From positions 558,001 to 622,000 of the forward strand of contig NZ_JAFBIT010000002.1 of assembly GCF_021531715.1 (NCBI RefSeq): 64,000 bases of DNA, written 5' to 3'. A model generated the notes under the pieces. The model saw only the letters and a list, made by a program, of their open reading frames with translations. It made no database searches and was not told the origin of the DNA. Origin of the DNA: Anaeromassilibacillus senegalensis. GTDB lineage: Bacteria; Bacillota; Clostridia; Oscillospirales; Acutalibacteraceae. Below, piece after piece: positions 18,127 through 26,741 of the stretch. Every line of letters begins with the position of its first letter. Position 1 is the first letter of the stretch. Made by a program: the position numbers and the translations under genes.

Positions 18127-19403
18127 TCCGCCTTCTCCTTTGCTTCGGCAAGCTCTTTCTTATAAAGATACTTGTCGACGTCCTCGCGGATATTCTCCGG
18201 GATTTTGCGCTCGATCGGGAACACCGCCGCGTTGATGACCGTGTCCGCAAACTCGAGCACAATCTCGGCCGTCTTGCCGAGCGCCTCGGCAGAGAGAAAC
18301 GCCATCGTATCGAAGCGGTTGTGGATGAACGAAGCGCCCTGCGCGCCGTCGCGCGAGAAATTGATGGCGGGCACGCCGCTGTCCGCGAACGGGATCGAAT
18401 CGGAGGAATAGATGCCCTGCCGCGTCGCCGCCGCGAGGCCCTTGATCTTCAACAAATAATCGACGTAATGCAGAAGTTCCTCGCCGGCCGTGACCGCCAC
18501 GTTGTCGTAGCCCAGCACCGGGCCGCCGACGTCGACGTTGATCATGAACAGGTGGTCTTTCAGCTCGTCCTTGTGGTCGCGCACAAACGCCTTGCTGCCC
18601 TCGAGACCGATTTCTTCGCTGCCGTACCAGCAGAATTTCACGGTGCGCTTCGGCGGGTGCGCCATAAACCAGCGCGCCGCTTCCATATTGATGACGGAGC
18701 CGGCGCCGTTGTCGTACACGCCCTTTGAGAACTCGACGGAATCGTAATGCGCGCCGAACGAAATGATCTCTTCCGGGTGCTCTGTGCCCTTGATCTCCGC
18801 GATCACGTTGTGGGAGGTCAGCTTGACGTTTTCGTTTTTCAGCGTGATTTTGACCTTCTTCGCGCCCTTCGCGACGATCTCCATCGCGTCCGCCGTGCGG
18901 ATCATCACAACCGGCACATTGCCGAACGCGCGCAGCGCCGCGCGGAGCTTGCGCTGATGCAGGTCGGTTTCCTCCAGCTTGTCGCGCAGCGAGCCGTCGA
19001 TCGTGATGATGCCCGCAGCGCCGGCCTTCATCACGCTGCGGAACTGCGGCACGCGCAGAAAGCCGTTGCCCAGAACAATCTTGCCGCGCACGTCGGTCAG
19101 GTTGGCAGGCAGCGCGTTCTCCACGTACGCGAATTCCGCTGTAAGCCCCTCGGGCGGCGTGCTTTCCGAGCACTGGTAGCCGCGCACGGTGTAGGTCTTC
19201 TGATACGGCTCGAGCACCTCGAGCTGCGCCTCCACGACGGCGCTCTCAATTTCAAACGGCTCGATTTCCGCCTGAAGACCGAAGCTCTCGCACTCCGCTT
19301 TCAGCATTTCCGCCACTTTCAGTTCCTCGGGAGAGCCCGCGATGCGCGTGAAGCCGATTTTGCCCAGCAGGTCGAACGCCCGCTGCTCATCAAACTTTTT
19401 CAT
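18123..19403 (-). CDS. M28-family zinc aminopeptidase with PA-like insert
   Basis: About 426 residues. The M28 di-zinc ligands appear in order: His in GAHYDS, Asp in VYDNGAG, the Glu pair in SEEIGLEGS, Asp in INVDVGGP and His in FIHNRFDT. Between about residues 95 and 185 there is a PA-type insert (RGKIVLGNG, AGAAGIITIDG). No signal peptide is seen, so it is probably cytosolic. Two in-frame ATGs lie six bases apart; AAGGA lies 3 bases before the first and 9 before the second, so 19403 is preferred over 19409. The ATGA overlap with the esterase gene shows coupling. Confidence 0.88.
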   Translation of the reverse strand: MKKFDEQRAFDLLGKIGFTRIAGSPEELKVAEMLKAECESFGLQAEIEPFEIESAVVEAQLEVLEPYQKTYTVRGYQCSESTPPEGLTAEFAYVENALPANLTDVRGKIVLGNGFLRVPQFRSVMKAGAAGIITIDGSLRDKLEETDLHQRKLRAALRAFGNVPVVMIRTADAMEIVAKGAKKVKITLKNENVKLTSHNVIAEIKGTEHPEEIISFGAHYDSVEFSKGVYDNGAGSVINMEAARWFMAHPPKRTVKFCWYGSEEIGLEGSKAFVRDHKDELKDHLFMINVDVGGPVLGYDNVAVTAGEELLHYVDYLLKIKGLAAATRQGIYSSDSIPFADSGVPAINFSRDGAQGASFIHNRFDTMAFLSAEALGKTAEIVLEFADTVINAAVFPIERKIPENIREDVDKYLYKKELAEAKEKAE

Positions 19404-19430
19404 TTTCATTCATCCTTTCCGATAAACATA

Positions 19431-19467
19431 TTTTCACCCGCCGCCCAAAACAGACAGCGGGTGAAAA
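19431..19467. terminator. Strong hairpin between the GH3 and M28 genes
   Basis: An 11-bp stem, TTTTCACCCGC with GCGGGTGAAAA, around a 15-base loop. The U-run is part of the stem rather than a free tail, so it may be a weak or partial terminator or an RNA-processing and stabilising element that sets different levels for GH3 and the downstream genes. Confidence 0.45.
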
Positions 19468-19483
19468 CGACTGGATTCAAGTA

Positions 19484-22252
19484 TTATTCAAACGCCTGCA
19501 CACAAACAAATTTGATTTCCTCGATGTTCATGCCGGTCTGGCCGAAATAGAGCTTCAAATAGTTCGTGCCGCCGAACAGCACGCCGATCTCCTGCTCCGC
19601 GGTGACGACCTCGCCGCCGGTGCCGTTGATCATAATCATGCCGCGCAGGTTGCCATCGAGGAAGATGGACATCGGGATCTGCGCCACATCGCTCGCTTCG
19701 GAGCTGACGCGCATCACGAGCTTATAGACGCCGTTCTTCGAGTAGCGAATGCCATAGAGCGTGGACGCGCCCTTCTCCGTGTTGAGCGCGGAGATATCGA
19801 GCGGCTTTTCGTCGTCGATGTTCTGGTATTCAATATCGAAATCGACGTAATCCTCGCTCGCGGTATCCTCCGCCGCTTCGCGTTCCTCGTCGCTCATGCG
19901 GCCGAGGCTGCGCTCCATAATGGGAGACTTCATGATCGCCTTGCAGATGTTCTTCGCCGCACGGACGAGCGCCGCGCGCGTCAGACGGCCGTCTGCAAGC
20001 GCTTCAGGCAGATTGTCGTTCGCGCTGTTCGTCTTGGCGTCCGCATTGACCATGTACAGGTCGTTCTGTGCGCGAACCATGGCCGCCACGTTTGTGCGGA
20101 CCGCTTCCTCGCCCTCGTCGTTGATCTTCGCCCACCAGTCGGTCATGACCGCGCCGTCGAAGCCCCACTCGCCGCGGAGAATGGTCGTGAGCAGGTCGAA
20201 GTTGCCCGCCGTCCACAGGCCGTTCAGACCGCCGTAGGTGGACATCACAAAGTACGCGCCGCCTTCCTTGACCGCCGTTTCAAAGGCTGTCAGGTAAATC
20301 TCACGCAGCGCACGCTCCGAAACGACGGAATCGATGTCGGTGCGGTGGAATTCCTGGTTGTTGCACGCAAAGTGCTTGATTGTGCCCGTCGTGCCCCAGC
20401 GCTGCATACCGCGAAGCTGTGCCGCCGCCATTTTGCCGGTGAGCAGCGGATCCTCGGAGAAATACTCGAAGTTGCGGCCGTTCATCGGGTTGCGGTGAAT
20501 GTTGAGGCCCGGGCCGAGCAGCGTGTCGATGCGGTTCTTTCTAAGCTCAAGGCCCTGCATCGCGAACAGCTCTTCGTTGAGCTCCTCGCTGAACGAGCAG
20601 GCGAGCAGCGTGCCGTTCGGCAGGCTGAACGCAATCGTACCGCAGTCCATGCGGATGCCGGAGGGGCCGTCCGAGCAGCAGGCCGTCGGGATGCCGAAAT
20701 GAAGCAGACCGTCGGTGACGCCGCCCATCGCGCCGCCGGTGCCCGGCGTGACCTTCGGCGAGTTCATACCCTCGCCGCGAACGAGGTAAATCAGCTCCTC
20801 GTCGGGAATCTGCGCGATAAAGTCGTCGAGCGCTGCCTTGCCATCGAACACATCGCCGAGCTTGATGCCCTTGTCGCCCGTGTACGGCGCGCACGGCTCA
20901 AGCGCCGCCGCGCTGCGCTCCTTCATGCTGTATGTGCGCTGTGGAACCGGCTCCCACGCGATCTTGTAGGCGCCATCCTCAAGAACGGCGTGCATGCGGT
21001 CAAACGGCTCGACCGGCGCGCAGGCCTCGGTGAGCTGCTCTGTGACGGTGTCTTCTTCTATAACGAAGCTGCCGCTTTCCTTCGCGCAGCGGACGCAGCT
21101 GCCCGTATAAACCTTGTATTCGCCCTGTTCGAGGACATAAGCGGACTTGTGACCCGTCACGCCGCTGTCGTCATACGACGCGAGCTTCGCGAGCTCGACG
21201 GTGATCTCAACGGCCTCGCTCTCGCCCGGCTTGAGCTCTGCGGTCTTCTTAAACGCGCACAGGCTTCTCGCGGCCTTGCCGAGCTTGCCCTGCGGCGCTT
21301 CGACATAGACCTGCACGACTTCCTTGCCCGGAACGTCGCCGGTATTCTTGACGACGACGACCTCCTTAAAGGTGTCCTTGTCCGCCTCAAAGCCCGCAAT
21401 TTCCATTTCAAACGTGGTGTAGGAAAGGCCGAAGCCGAACGGATACATCACGCGGTCCTTCGCAAACGTCTCAAAATAGCGGTAGCCGACGTAAATATCT
21501 TCCTTATAAACGGCCTTGACCGGATCGCCGAAGCCCTCTGTGGACGGATAATCCGCGATGTCGATGGCGATGGTATCGCTCAGCTTGCCGCTCGGGGAAA
21601 CCGCGCCGGTGAGCACATCGAGCACGCCTGCGCCGCCCTCCTGGCCGCCCTGCCAGACGTACATCACGGCGGCGGGATTGTATGTTTCGACCCACTTCAT
21701 GTCGATGATGTTGCCGACATTCAGCAGCACCGCCACGCGCTTGAACGCGCCGCAGACGGCTTCGAGCATCTGCTCCTCAGCCTCCGTGAGCAGGTAGCTG
21801 CCTGCGGTGGGGCCGTTGTCCTTATCCTCGCCCGCCGTGCGGCCGATGATAACAACGGCGATATCGGACTCTGCTGCAGCCTCGGCGACAAGCTCTGCGG
21901 AAACGGGCATTTCCTCCTGGCACCACGGCTCCTGCGCCCAGCCCATGCCCTTTTCAAACGGGTGCTCCGCGACCCAATCGCGATAAACCGTTTCGAGCTT
22001 TTCGTTGACCTGAACATCCGGGCAGCTCTTCAGCGCATCGAGAATGCCGATGACATAGCGGGTGTTGACCGCGCCGCCGGAGCCTGTACCGCTCTTGTAA
22101 TAATCGAACTGGATTCTGCCGAATACGGAGACTCGCTCACCCTTGCGGATCGGCAGGGCATGGTCGTCGTTCTTCAGGAGAACGCAGCCCTCGGCGACCG
22201 TCTGGCGCGCCAATGCAGCGTAACGCTCCCAATCAATTTTATACGGATTCAT
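19484..22252 (-). CDS. Family 3 glycoside hydrolase with permuted domain order
   Basis: A 922-residue protein. Normal GH3 enzymes start with the barrel domain; here the order is reversed. Residues about 1-270 are the alpha/beta sandwich (LARQTVAEGCVLLKNDDHAL, GRTAGEDKDNGPTAGSYLLT). About 300-390 form a fibronectin-like domain (VVVKNTGDVPGKEVVQVYVE). About 480-800 form the barrel with SDGPSGIRMD and VMTDWWAK, whose Asp705 is the predicted nucleophile. Permuted GH3 enzymes are known from rumen Clostridia. It is probably a beta-glucosidase or related beta-glycosidase; the sugar cannot be read from sequence. No signal peptide. The ATG at 22252 is preceded by AGGAA; the upstream in-frame extension is ignored. 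Confidence 0.92.
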   Translation of the reverse strand: MNPYKIDWERYAALARQTVAEGCVLLKNDDHALPIRKGERVSVFGRIQFDYYKSGTGSGGAVNTRYVIGILDALKSCPDVQVNEKLETVYRDWVAEHPFEKGMGWAQEPWCQEEMPVSAELVAEAAAESDIAVVIIGRTAGEDKDNGPTAGSYLLTEAEEQMLEAVCGAFKRVAVLLNVGNIIDMKWVETYNPAAVMYVWQGGQEGGAGVLDVLTGAVSPSGKLSDTIAIDIADYPSTEGFGDPVKAVYKEDIYVGYRYFETFAKDRVMYPFGFGLSYTTFEMEIAGFEADKDTFKEVVVVKNTGDVPGKEVVQVYVEAPQGKLGKAARSLCAFKKTAELKPGESEAVEITVELAKLASYDDSGVTGHKSAYVLEQGEYKVYTGSCVRCAKESGSFVIEEDTVTEQLTEACAPVEPFDRMHAVLEDGAYKIAWEPVPQRTYSMKERSAAALEPCAPYTGDKGIKLGDVFDGKAALDDFIAQIPDEELIYLVRGEGMNSPKVTPGTGGAMGGVTDGLLHFGIPTACCSDGPSGIRMDCGTIAFSLPNGTLLACSFSEELNEELFAMQGLELRKNRIDTLLGPGLNIHRNPMNGRNFEYFSEDPLLTGKMAAAQLRGMQRWGTTGTIKHFACNNQEFHRTDIDSVVSERALREIYLTAFETAVKEGGAYFVMSTYGGLNGLWTAGNFDLLTTILRGEWGFDGAVMTDWWAKINDEGEEAVRTNVAAMVRAQNDLYMVNADAKTNSANDNLPEALADGRLTRAALVRAAKNICKAIMKSPIMERSLGRMSDEEREAAEDTASEDYVDFDIEYQNIDDEKPLDISALNTEKGASTLYGIRYSKNGVYKLVMRVSSEASDVAQIPMSIFLDGNLRGMIMINGTGGEVVTAEQEIGVLFGGTNYLKLYFGQTGMNIEEIKFVCVQAFE

Positions 22253-22310
22253 TGTGGCATCTTTCCTTTCTTTTGGCTGCGCATGCGCCCTGCGCATACT
22301 TTATTCTTAT

Positions 22311-22339
22311 ATGATAATCCATTTTGGCTTTTATGGCAA
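22311..22339 (-). promoter_or_regulatory. Promoter of the GH3 operon
   Basis: Minus-strand TTGCCA, 17 bases, TATCAT. Downstream of it, at about 22278-22298, is a short symmetrical block in which TGCGCAT occurs twice, a possible operator or leader hairpin. No consensus catabolite-repression (cre) site was identified. Confidence 0.5.
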
Positions 22340-22421
22340 GAGCGCATAGAAAAAAAGTCTCTGCAAAATGCGATTTATGGAAAAAAGCAAAAATTTCACC
22401 CCGAGTTTTACATTCCGGCGA

Positions 22422-22450
22422 TTGTAAAATTTACACAAAACGGGTATTAT
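22422..22450 (+). promoter_or_regulatory. Promoter of the phospholipase C-like gene
   Basis: Plus-strand TTGTAA, 17 bases, TATTAT. It diverges from the GH3 promoter; their -35 elements are about 85 bases apart, leaving room for shared regulation. Confidence 0.5.
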
Positions 22451-22502
22451 AGGAAGTAGAATACATTGGAACGTCATTTCAGCATAAGGATCGGTGAACA
22501 GT

Positions 22503-23297
22503 ATGCCCGCATTTTACGCACATTATCGCTTCGGGTGCGATGTCCTTCGGGACGCGCCGCCCTCTATACAAACCGTCTGCCAGGAAAACCGCGCGCTGTT
22601 CGACATTGGGCTGCACGGGCCGGATCTTTTTTTCTTTTACCGCCCTGTCCTGCCGAACAGCGTGAACCGCATCGGACATGAGGCGCACCACAGATCGGGC
22701 CGCGAATTTCTTGTCCGGGGCAAAAAGGTGCTTTCCGCCGCAAAGGACAAACGCGCGACGCGGGCGTATCTCTATGGCCTGCTCTGTCATTTCGCGCTCG
22801 ACTCTGTCTGCCACCCCTACGTTGCGGAGGCGATGTCCGAATATGACCTGACGCACGCCGCGGTGGAGACGGCCTTTGACCGTGCGCTGCTGACGGCAGA
22901 CCGGATTGACCCGCTGACCTTCGATCCCTGCGGCCATTTTGAGGTGACGCGCCGCAACGCCGCGATCATCGCGCCGTTTTATCCACCGGCCGTGACGGAC
23001 ATTGTGGAAAAAAGCCTCAAATCGATGGTTTTTTACGGGCGTGTGCTGTTCAACCAGAACCGCGCGTTCCGCACGGTGTTGGACAAGGCGCTGTACATCA
23101 CGATGCATCACGACGCGATTGCGGACATGCGCATGACGCCGGTGCGCGATGAGCGGTGCCTGCAGAGCGACGCGCATCTTCTGGAGCTTTACGGCGAGGC
23201 GCTTCCGCTGGCGCAGGCGCTTCTGCACGACGCGGACAACTACATCGAAAACGGCGCCCGTGCCGGCGCCGCCTTTGATCGCACCTTTGAAGGCTAG
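22503..23297 (+). CDS. Zinc-dependent phospholipase C-like protein
   Basis: A 264-residue protein resembling the zinc-dependent phospholipase C family. It starts PAFYAHYRFG, followed by LHGPDLFFFYRP, GHEAHHRSGREFL and LLCHFALDSVCHPYV. These His/Asp residues would bind the metals in an all-helical fold. There is no signal peptide, unlike secreted clostridial phospholipases; intracellular members of this family are common and uncharacterised. ATG 22503 is chosen; a GTG nine bases upstream is possible because AAGGA lies 3 bases before it and 12 before the ATG. Confidence 0.75.
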   Translation: MPAFYAHYRFGCDVLRDAPPSIQTVCQENRALFDIGLHGPDLFFFYRPVLPNSVNRIGHEAHHRSGREFLVRGKKVLSAAKDKRATRAYLYGLLCHFALDSVCHPYVAEAMSEYDLTHAAVETAFDRALLTADRIDPLTFDPCGHFEVTRRNAAIIAPFYPPAVTDIVEKSLKSMVFYGRVLFNQNRAFRTVLDKALYITMHHDAIADMRMTPVRDERCLQSDAHLLELYGEALPLAQALLHDADNYIENGARAGAAFDRTFEG

Positions 23298-23312
23298 TCT
23301 GCACGGCGGACG

Positions 23313-23337
23313 GCGGAGTCGCGTGTGTGCAGACGCT
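23313..23337 (+). repeat. GC-rich dispersed repeat, copy 1
   Basis: GCGGAGTCGCGTGTGTGCAG followed by ACGCT. It matches the reverse complement of the stretch around 43714-43738 at 24 of 25 bases. Both copies are intergenic: this one lies just after the phospholipase-like gene, the other just after mnmE. It looks like a short interspersed repeat; function unknown. Confidence 0.5.
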
Positions 23338-23457
23338 CGTATAGGCCAAAAATCACCGCGCAGGTCGCGTTCTCCAGATACTCCCGGCGGCGATGCGCCG
23401 CATCTTTCTAATTTAATCAGGCTATTCTTAATCACCATCTATACAAGGAGCATCTCT

Positions 23458-24699
23458 ATGGAAAAATTCAAACTGACACGCGGAGAGAAGGCATGGGTGC
23501 TGTATGACATCGGCAACTCCGCCTTTATCATGCTGATCTCCACCCTGATCCCCATTTACTTCAACGCGCTGGCGGAGGGCGCGGGCATCTCCTCAAGCAA
23601 TTACCTTGCTTACTGGGGCTACGCCGGCTCGATCGCGACGCTGATTGTCGCGGTTTCGGCGCCGATTCTCGGCACGCTGGCCGACCGCAAAAACATGAAG
23701 CGCGTGCTCTTTCTCGTCTCGCTCGCCGTCGGCGTGCTGGGCTGCGCGCTGCTCGGCTTCGCGTGGGGCTGGCTCTCCTTCCTCGTGATTTTCATTGTCG
23801 CGAAGGTCGGTTACTCCTCCTGCAACGTCTTTTACGACGCGATGCTGCCGGAGATCACCACGGAAGAGCGCATGGACAAGGTTTCCTCGCACGGCTACGC
23901 GTTCGGCTACATAGGCAGCTGCATCCCGTTTATCGCCTGCCTCGCCATCGTGCTGCTGCACGACAAGCTCGGCATTGCACAGTCCACCGCGATGCTGCTC
24001 GCGTTCCTGCTGACGGCGGTCTGGTGGGTGCTGATGACCGTCCCGCTGCTCAAGACGTACAAGCAGACGGCGTATTCCGAATCGGCCGGCACGAAGCTCT
24101 CTGAAACGTTCAAACGGCTCGGGCGCACCTTCAAAAACATCCGCGCGGAAAAGAACATTTTCATTTTCATGCTTGCGTTCTTCTTCTATATCGACGGCGT
24201 TTACACGATCATCGAAATGGCCACGGCGTACGGTGCGGCGGTCGGTCTGGACACGACCGGCCTTTTGCTCGCTCTGCTGCTGACGCAGTTTGTCGCGTTC
24301 CCGTTCGCGATCCTTTTCGGCCGGCTCGCCGCGAAATACAGCACCGGCCTGCTGATCAAGATCTGCATCGTTGCCTATACAGGCATTGCGCTGTTCGCGA
24401 TCTTCCTCACCTCCCAGTGGCAGTTCTGGACGCTCGCCGTGGCGGTGGGCATATTCCAGGGCGGCATTCAGGCGCTCTCGCGCTCCTACTTCGCGAAGAT
24501 CATCCCCGCCGAAAAGAGCGGCGAATATTTCGGCCTGTTTGATATCTGCGGCAAGGGCGCGGCGTTCCTCGGCACGCTGATCGTCGCGGTGGTCAGCCAG
24601 ATTACCGGCAGCGAGAACATCGCCGTCGGCGCGATCGCCGTGATCTTTATCATCGGCTTCGCGGTCTTCTGCCGCGCGGACAAGCTGAACCGGAAATAA
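23458..24699 (+). CDS. MFS transporter, UMF1/Atg22-like family
   Basis: A 413-residue protein with about 12 hydrophobic segments. The N-terminus, TRGEKAWVLYDIGNSAF, is the hallmark of UMF1-type (Atg22-like) proteins, whose eukaryotic relative exports amino acids from the vacuole. The bacterial substrate is unknown. AAGGAG lies 7 bases before ATG 23458. It follows the phospholipase-like gene by 160 bases and ends at a bidirectional terminator. Confidence 0.87.
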   Translation: MEKFKLTRGEKAWVLYDIGNSAFIMLISTLIPIYFNALAEGAGISSSNYLAYWGYAGSIATLIVAVSAPILGTLADRKNMKRVLFLVSLAVGVLGCALLGFAWGWLSFLVIFIVAKVGYSSCNVFYDAMLPEITTEERMDKVSSHGYAFGYIGSCIPFIACLAIVLLHDKLGIAQSTAMLLAFLLTAVWWVLMTVPLLKTYKQTAYSESAGTKLSETFKRLGRTFKNIRAEKNIFIFMLAFFFYIDGVYTIIEMATAYGAAVGLDTTGLLLALLLTQFVAFPFAILFGRLAAKYSTGLLIKICIVAYTGIALFAIFLTSQWQFWTLAVAVGIFQGGIQALSRSYFAKIIPAEKSGEYFGLFDICGKGAAFLGTLIVAVVSQITGSENIAVGAIAVIFIIGFAVFCRADKLNRK

Positions 24700-24713
24700 T
24701 TCCCCAAGACGCC

Positions 24714-24748
24714 AAAACCCGTTCTGAGCGCATCAGAACGGGTTTTTT
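24714..24748. terminator. Bidirectional terminator between UMF1 gene and oppF
   Basis: Perfect hairpin, arms AAAACCCGTTCTG and CAGAACGGGTTTT around AGCGCAT, with T-runs at both ends. It serves the plus-strand MFS gene and the minus-strand opp operon, which converge here. Confidence 0.9.
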
Positions 24749-24763
24749 CATGCTGGTTTTGAA

Positions 24764-25732
24764 TTACTTTTCCGGCTCGACGAGATGACAGGCACAGAAG
24801 TGACCGGGTCTGATCTCGCGGAGCGTCGGCTTCGACTCTTTGCACTTGTCGCATGCGACCGGGCAGCGGCCCGCGAAGTTGCAGCCCTTCGGCGTGTTGA
24901 TCGGGCTGGGCACGTCACCGGTGAGAATCTGGCGCTGCTTCTGGGCTTCCTTGCTCGGATCCGGAATCGGAACCGCGGACAGAAGCGCCTTGGAATACGG
25001 GTGCAGCGTGTTTTTGTACAGCTCATCGGAGGACGCAAGCTCCACGACATTGCCGAGGTACATGACCGCGATGCGGTCGCTGATATACTTGACAATGTTC
25101 AGGTCATGCGCGATGAACAGGAACGTGAGGCCGAGCTTCTTCTGCAGGTCGTGCAGGAGATTGATGATCTGAGACTGGATGGAAACGTCCAGCGCGGAGA
25201 TCGGCTCGTCGCAGACGATGAATTCCGGCTCGATCGCGAGCGCACGGGCAATGCCGATACGCTGGCGCTGGCCACCGGAGAACTCGTGCGGGAAGCGGTT
25301 CGCGTGCTCGCGGTTCAGACCGACGAGCTCGAGCAGCTCATAGACGCGCTCCTGGCGCTTTTTCGCGTCGTACATATTGTGGATGACCATACCCTCCTCG
25401 ATGATAGAGGCAACGGTCATACGGGGATCCAGAGAGGCGTACGGGTCCTGGAAGATGATCTGCGCCTTCTTGGCGTACTTGAAGCGCGTGGAGGCGTTCT
25501 TCAGGTTCAGCTCCTCGCCGTCGTATTCCAGCTTGCCGGAGGTCGCCGGGTAGATGCCCATGGCGACGCGTCCGAGCGTGGACTTACCGCAGCCGGATTC
25601 GCCGACGAGACCGAGCGTCTCGCCCTTGTAGATATCGAGTGTTACATGGTCGACGGCCTTCAGCATGCCGCCGGAAACCTTAAAATGCTTGCATACGTCA
25701 TCCAGAACGATCAGTTTTTCCTTACTGCTCAT
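24764..25732 (-). CDS. oppF: Oligopeptide ABC transporter ATPase OppF
   Basis: A 322-residue ATPase: Walker A GESGCGKST, Q-loop IIFQDPYASLD, signature FSGGQRQRIGIARAL, Walker B FIVCDEPISALD, H-loop IAHDLN. The C-terminal oligopeptide-transporter extension has cysteines in GCNFAGRCPVACDKC, a probable Fe-S or zinc site typical of OppD/OppF. ATG 25732 follows GGGGTG at 6 bases and overlaps the end of oppD by 11 bases. Confidence 0.95.
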   Translation of the reverse strand: MSSKEKLIVLDDVCKHFKVSGGMLKAVDHVTLDIYKGETLGLVGESGCGKSTLGRVAMGIYPATSGKLEYDGEELNLKNASTRFKYAKKAQIIFQDPYASLDPRMTVASIIEEGMVIHNMYDAKKRQERVYELLELVGLNREHANRFPHEFSGGQRQRIGIARALAIEPEFIVCDEPISALDVSIQSQIINLLHDLQKKLGLTFLFIAHDLNIVKYISDRIAVMYLGNVVELASSDELYKNTLHPYSKALLSAVPIPDPSKEAQKQRQILTGDVPSPINTPKGCNFAGRCPVACDKCKESKPTLREIRPGHFCACHLVEPEK

Positions 25733-26735
25733 CCGGCTCACCCCTTTCCGCTGCACTCGGGCAATCGGGATGCAGCAGCCAGCAGGCTGCCTCATGACCC
25801 TCGCCGACCTTGAAGACAGGCGGCTGCTCGTCGTGACAGATCTTCATGCAGTGTGTGCAGCGCGCGCCGAAGCCGCAGCCCTTGGGCGGGTTGAGCAGAT
25901 CCGGCGGTGTGCCCGGAATCGAGACGAGGCGCTGCGCCTTCGTCATATCCACGGACGGCAGGCTCTTCAGAAGCGCCTGCGTGTACGGGTGGGCATTGCG
26001 GTAGAAAATATCCTCGCAGGTGCCGGTCTCGACAACCTTGCCCGCGTACATGACCGCCACGCGATCCGCCATCGACGCGACGACGCCGAGGTCGTGCGTG
26101 ATCAGGATGATCGCGGTGTTCGTCTTTTCCTTGATCTCCGCGAGCAGATCCATGATCTGCGCCTGAATCGTAACATCCAGCGCGGTGGTCGGCTCGTCGG
26201 CGATCAGCAGCTTCGGGTTGCAGGAGAGCGCCATAGCGATCATCGCGCGCTGGCGCATACCGCCGGAGAACTCGTGCGGATACTGCTTCGCGCGCTCCTC
26301 CGGGTTCGGAATGTTGACCATGGTCAGGTATTTGATCGCCTCGGCCTTAGCTTCGGCGGCGGAGAGATGACGGTGATGCTGGATCGCCTCGACGATCTGC
26401 TTGCCGACGGGCTTCGTCGGGTTCAGGCAGGTCATCGGATCCTGGAAAATCATGGAGACTTCCTTGCCGCGAATGCTCTGCATCTCTTTCTCGGAGGCGG
26501 CGACGATGTCGTGCTCGCCGAGCTGGACGGTGCCCTCCTTGATTCTTGCGGGCGGCATCGGATTCAGCTTCATAATGGTCTGCGCCGAAACGCTCTTTCC
26601 GCAGCCGGACTCGCCGACGATCGCGAGCACCTCGCCCTCGTCGAGAGAGAAGGTGACGCCGCGGACGGCCTTCACTTCGCCGGCATACGTATCAAAGGAA
26701 ACGTGCAGGTTCTGCACATCCAAAACTTTACTCAT
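25722..26735 (-). CDS. oppD: Oligopeptide ABC transporter ATPase OppD
   Basis: A 337-residue ATPase partner of OppF. Walker A GESGCGKSV, signature FSGGMRQRAMIAMAL, Walker B LLIADEPTTALD, H-loop ITHDLG. The C-terminal domain has GCGFGARCTHCMKIC, again with the oligopeptide-transporter cysteines. It lies 6 bases after oppC. Confidence 0.95.
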   Translation of the reverse strand: MSKVLDVQNLHVSFDTYAGEVKAVRGVTFSLDEGEVLAIVGESGCGKSVSAQTIMKLNPMPPARIKEGTVQLGEHDIVAASEKEMQSIRGKEVSMIFQDPMTCLNPTKPVGKQIVEAIQHHRHLSAAEAKAEAIKYLTMVNIPNPEERAKQYPHEFSGGMRQRAMIAMALSCNPKLLIADEPTTALDVTIQAQIMDLLAEIKEKTNTAIILITHDLGVVASMADRVAVMYAGKVVETGTCEDIFYRNAHPYTQALLKSLPSVDMTKAQRLVSIPGTPPDLLNPPKGCGFGARCTHCMKICHDEQPPVFKVGEGHEAACWLLHPDCPSAAERGEPDEQ

Positions 26736-26741
26736 ATTCGG

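Noticed and set aside
20345-22459. 700-codon plus-strand frame opposite the GH3 gene
   Set aside because: Open only because of third-position GC bias of GH3; no domain is recognisable.
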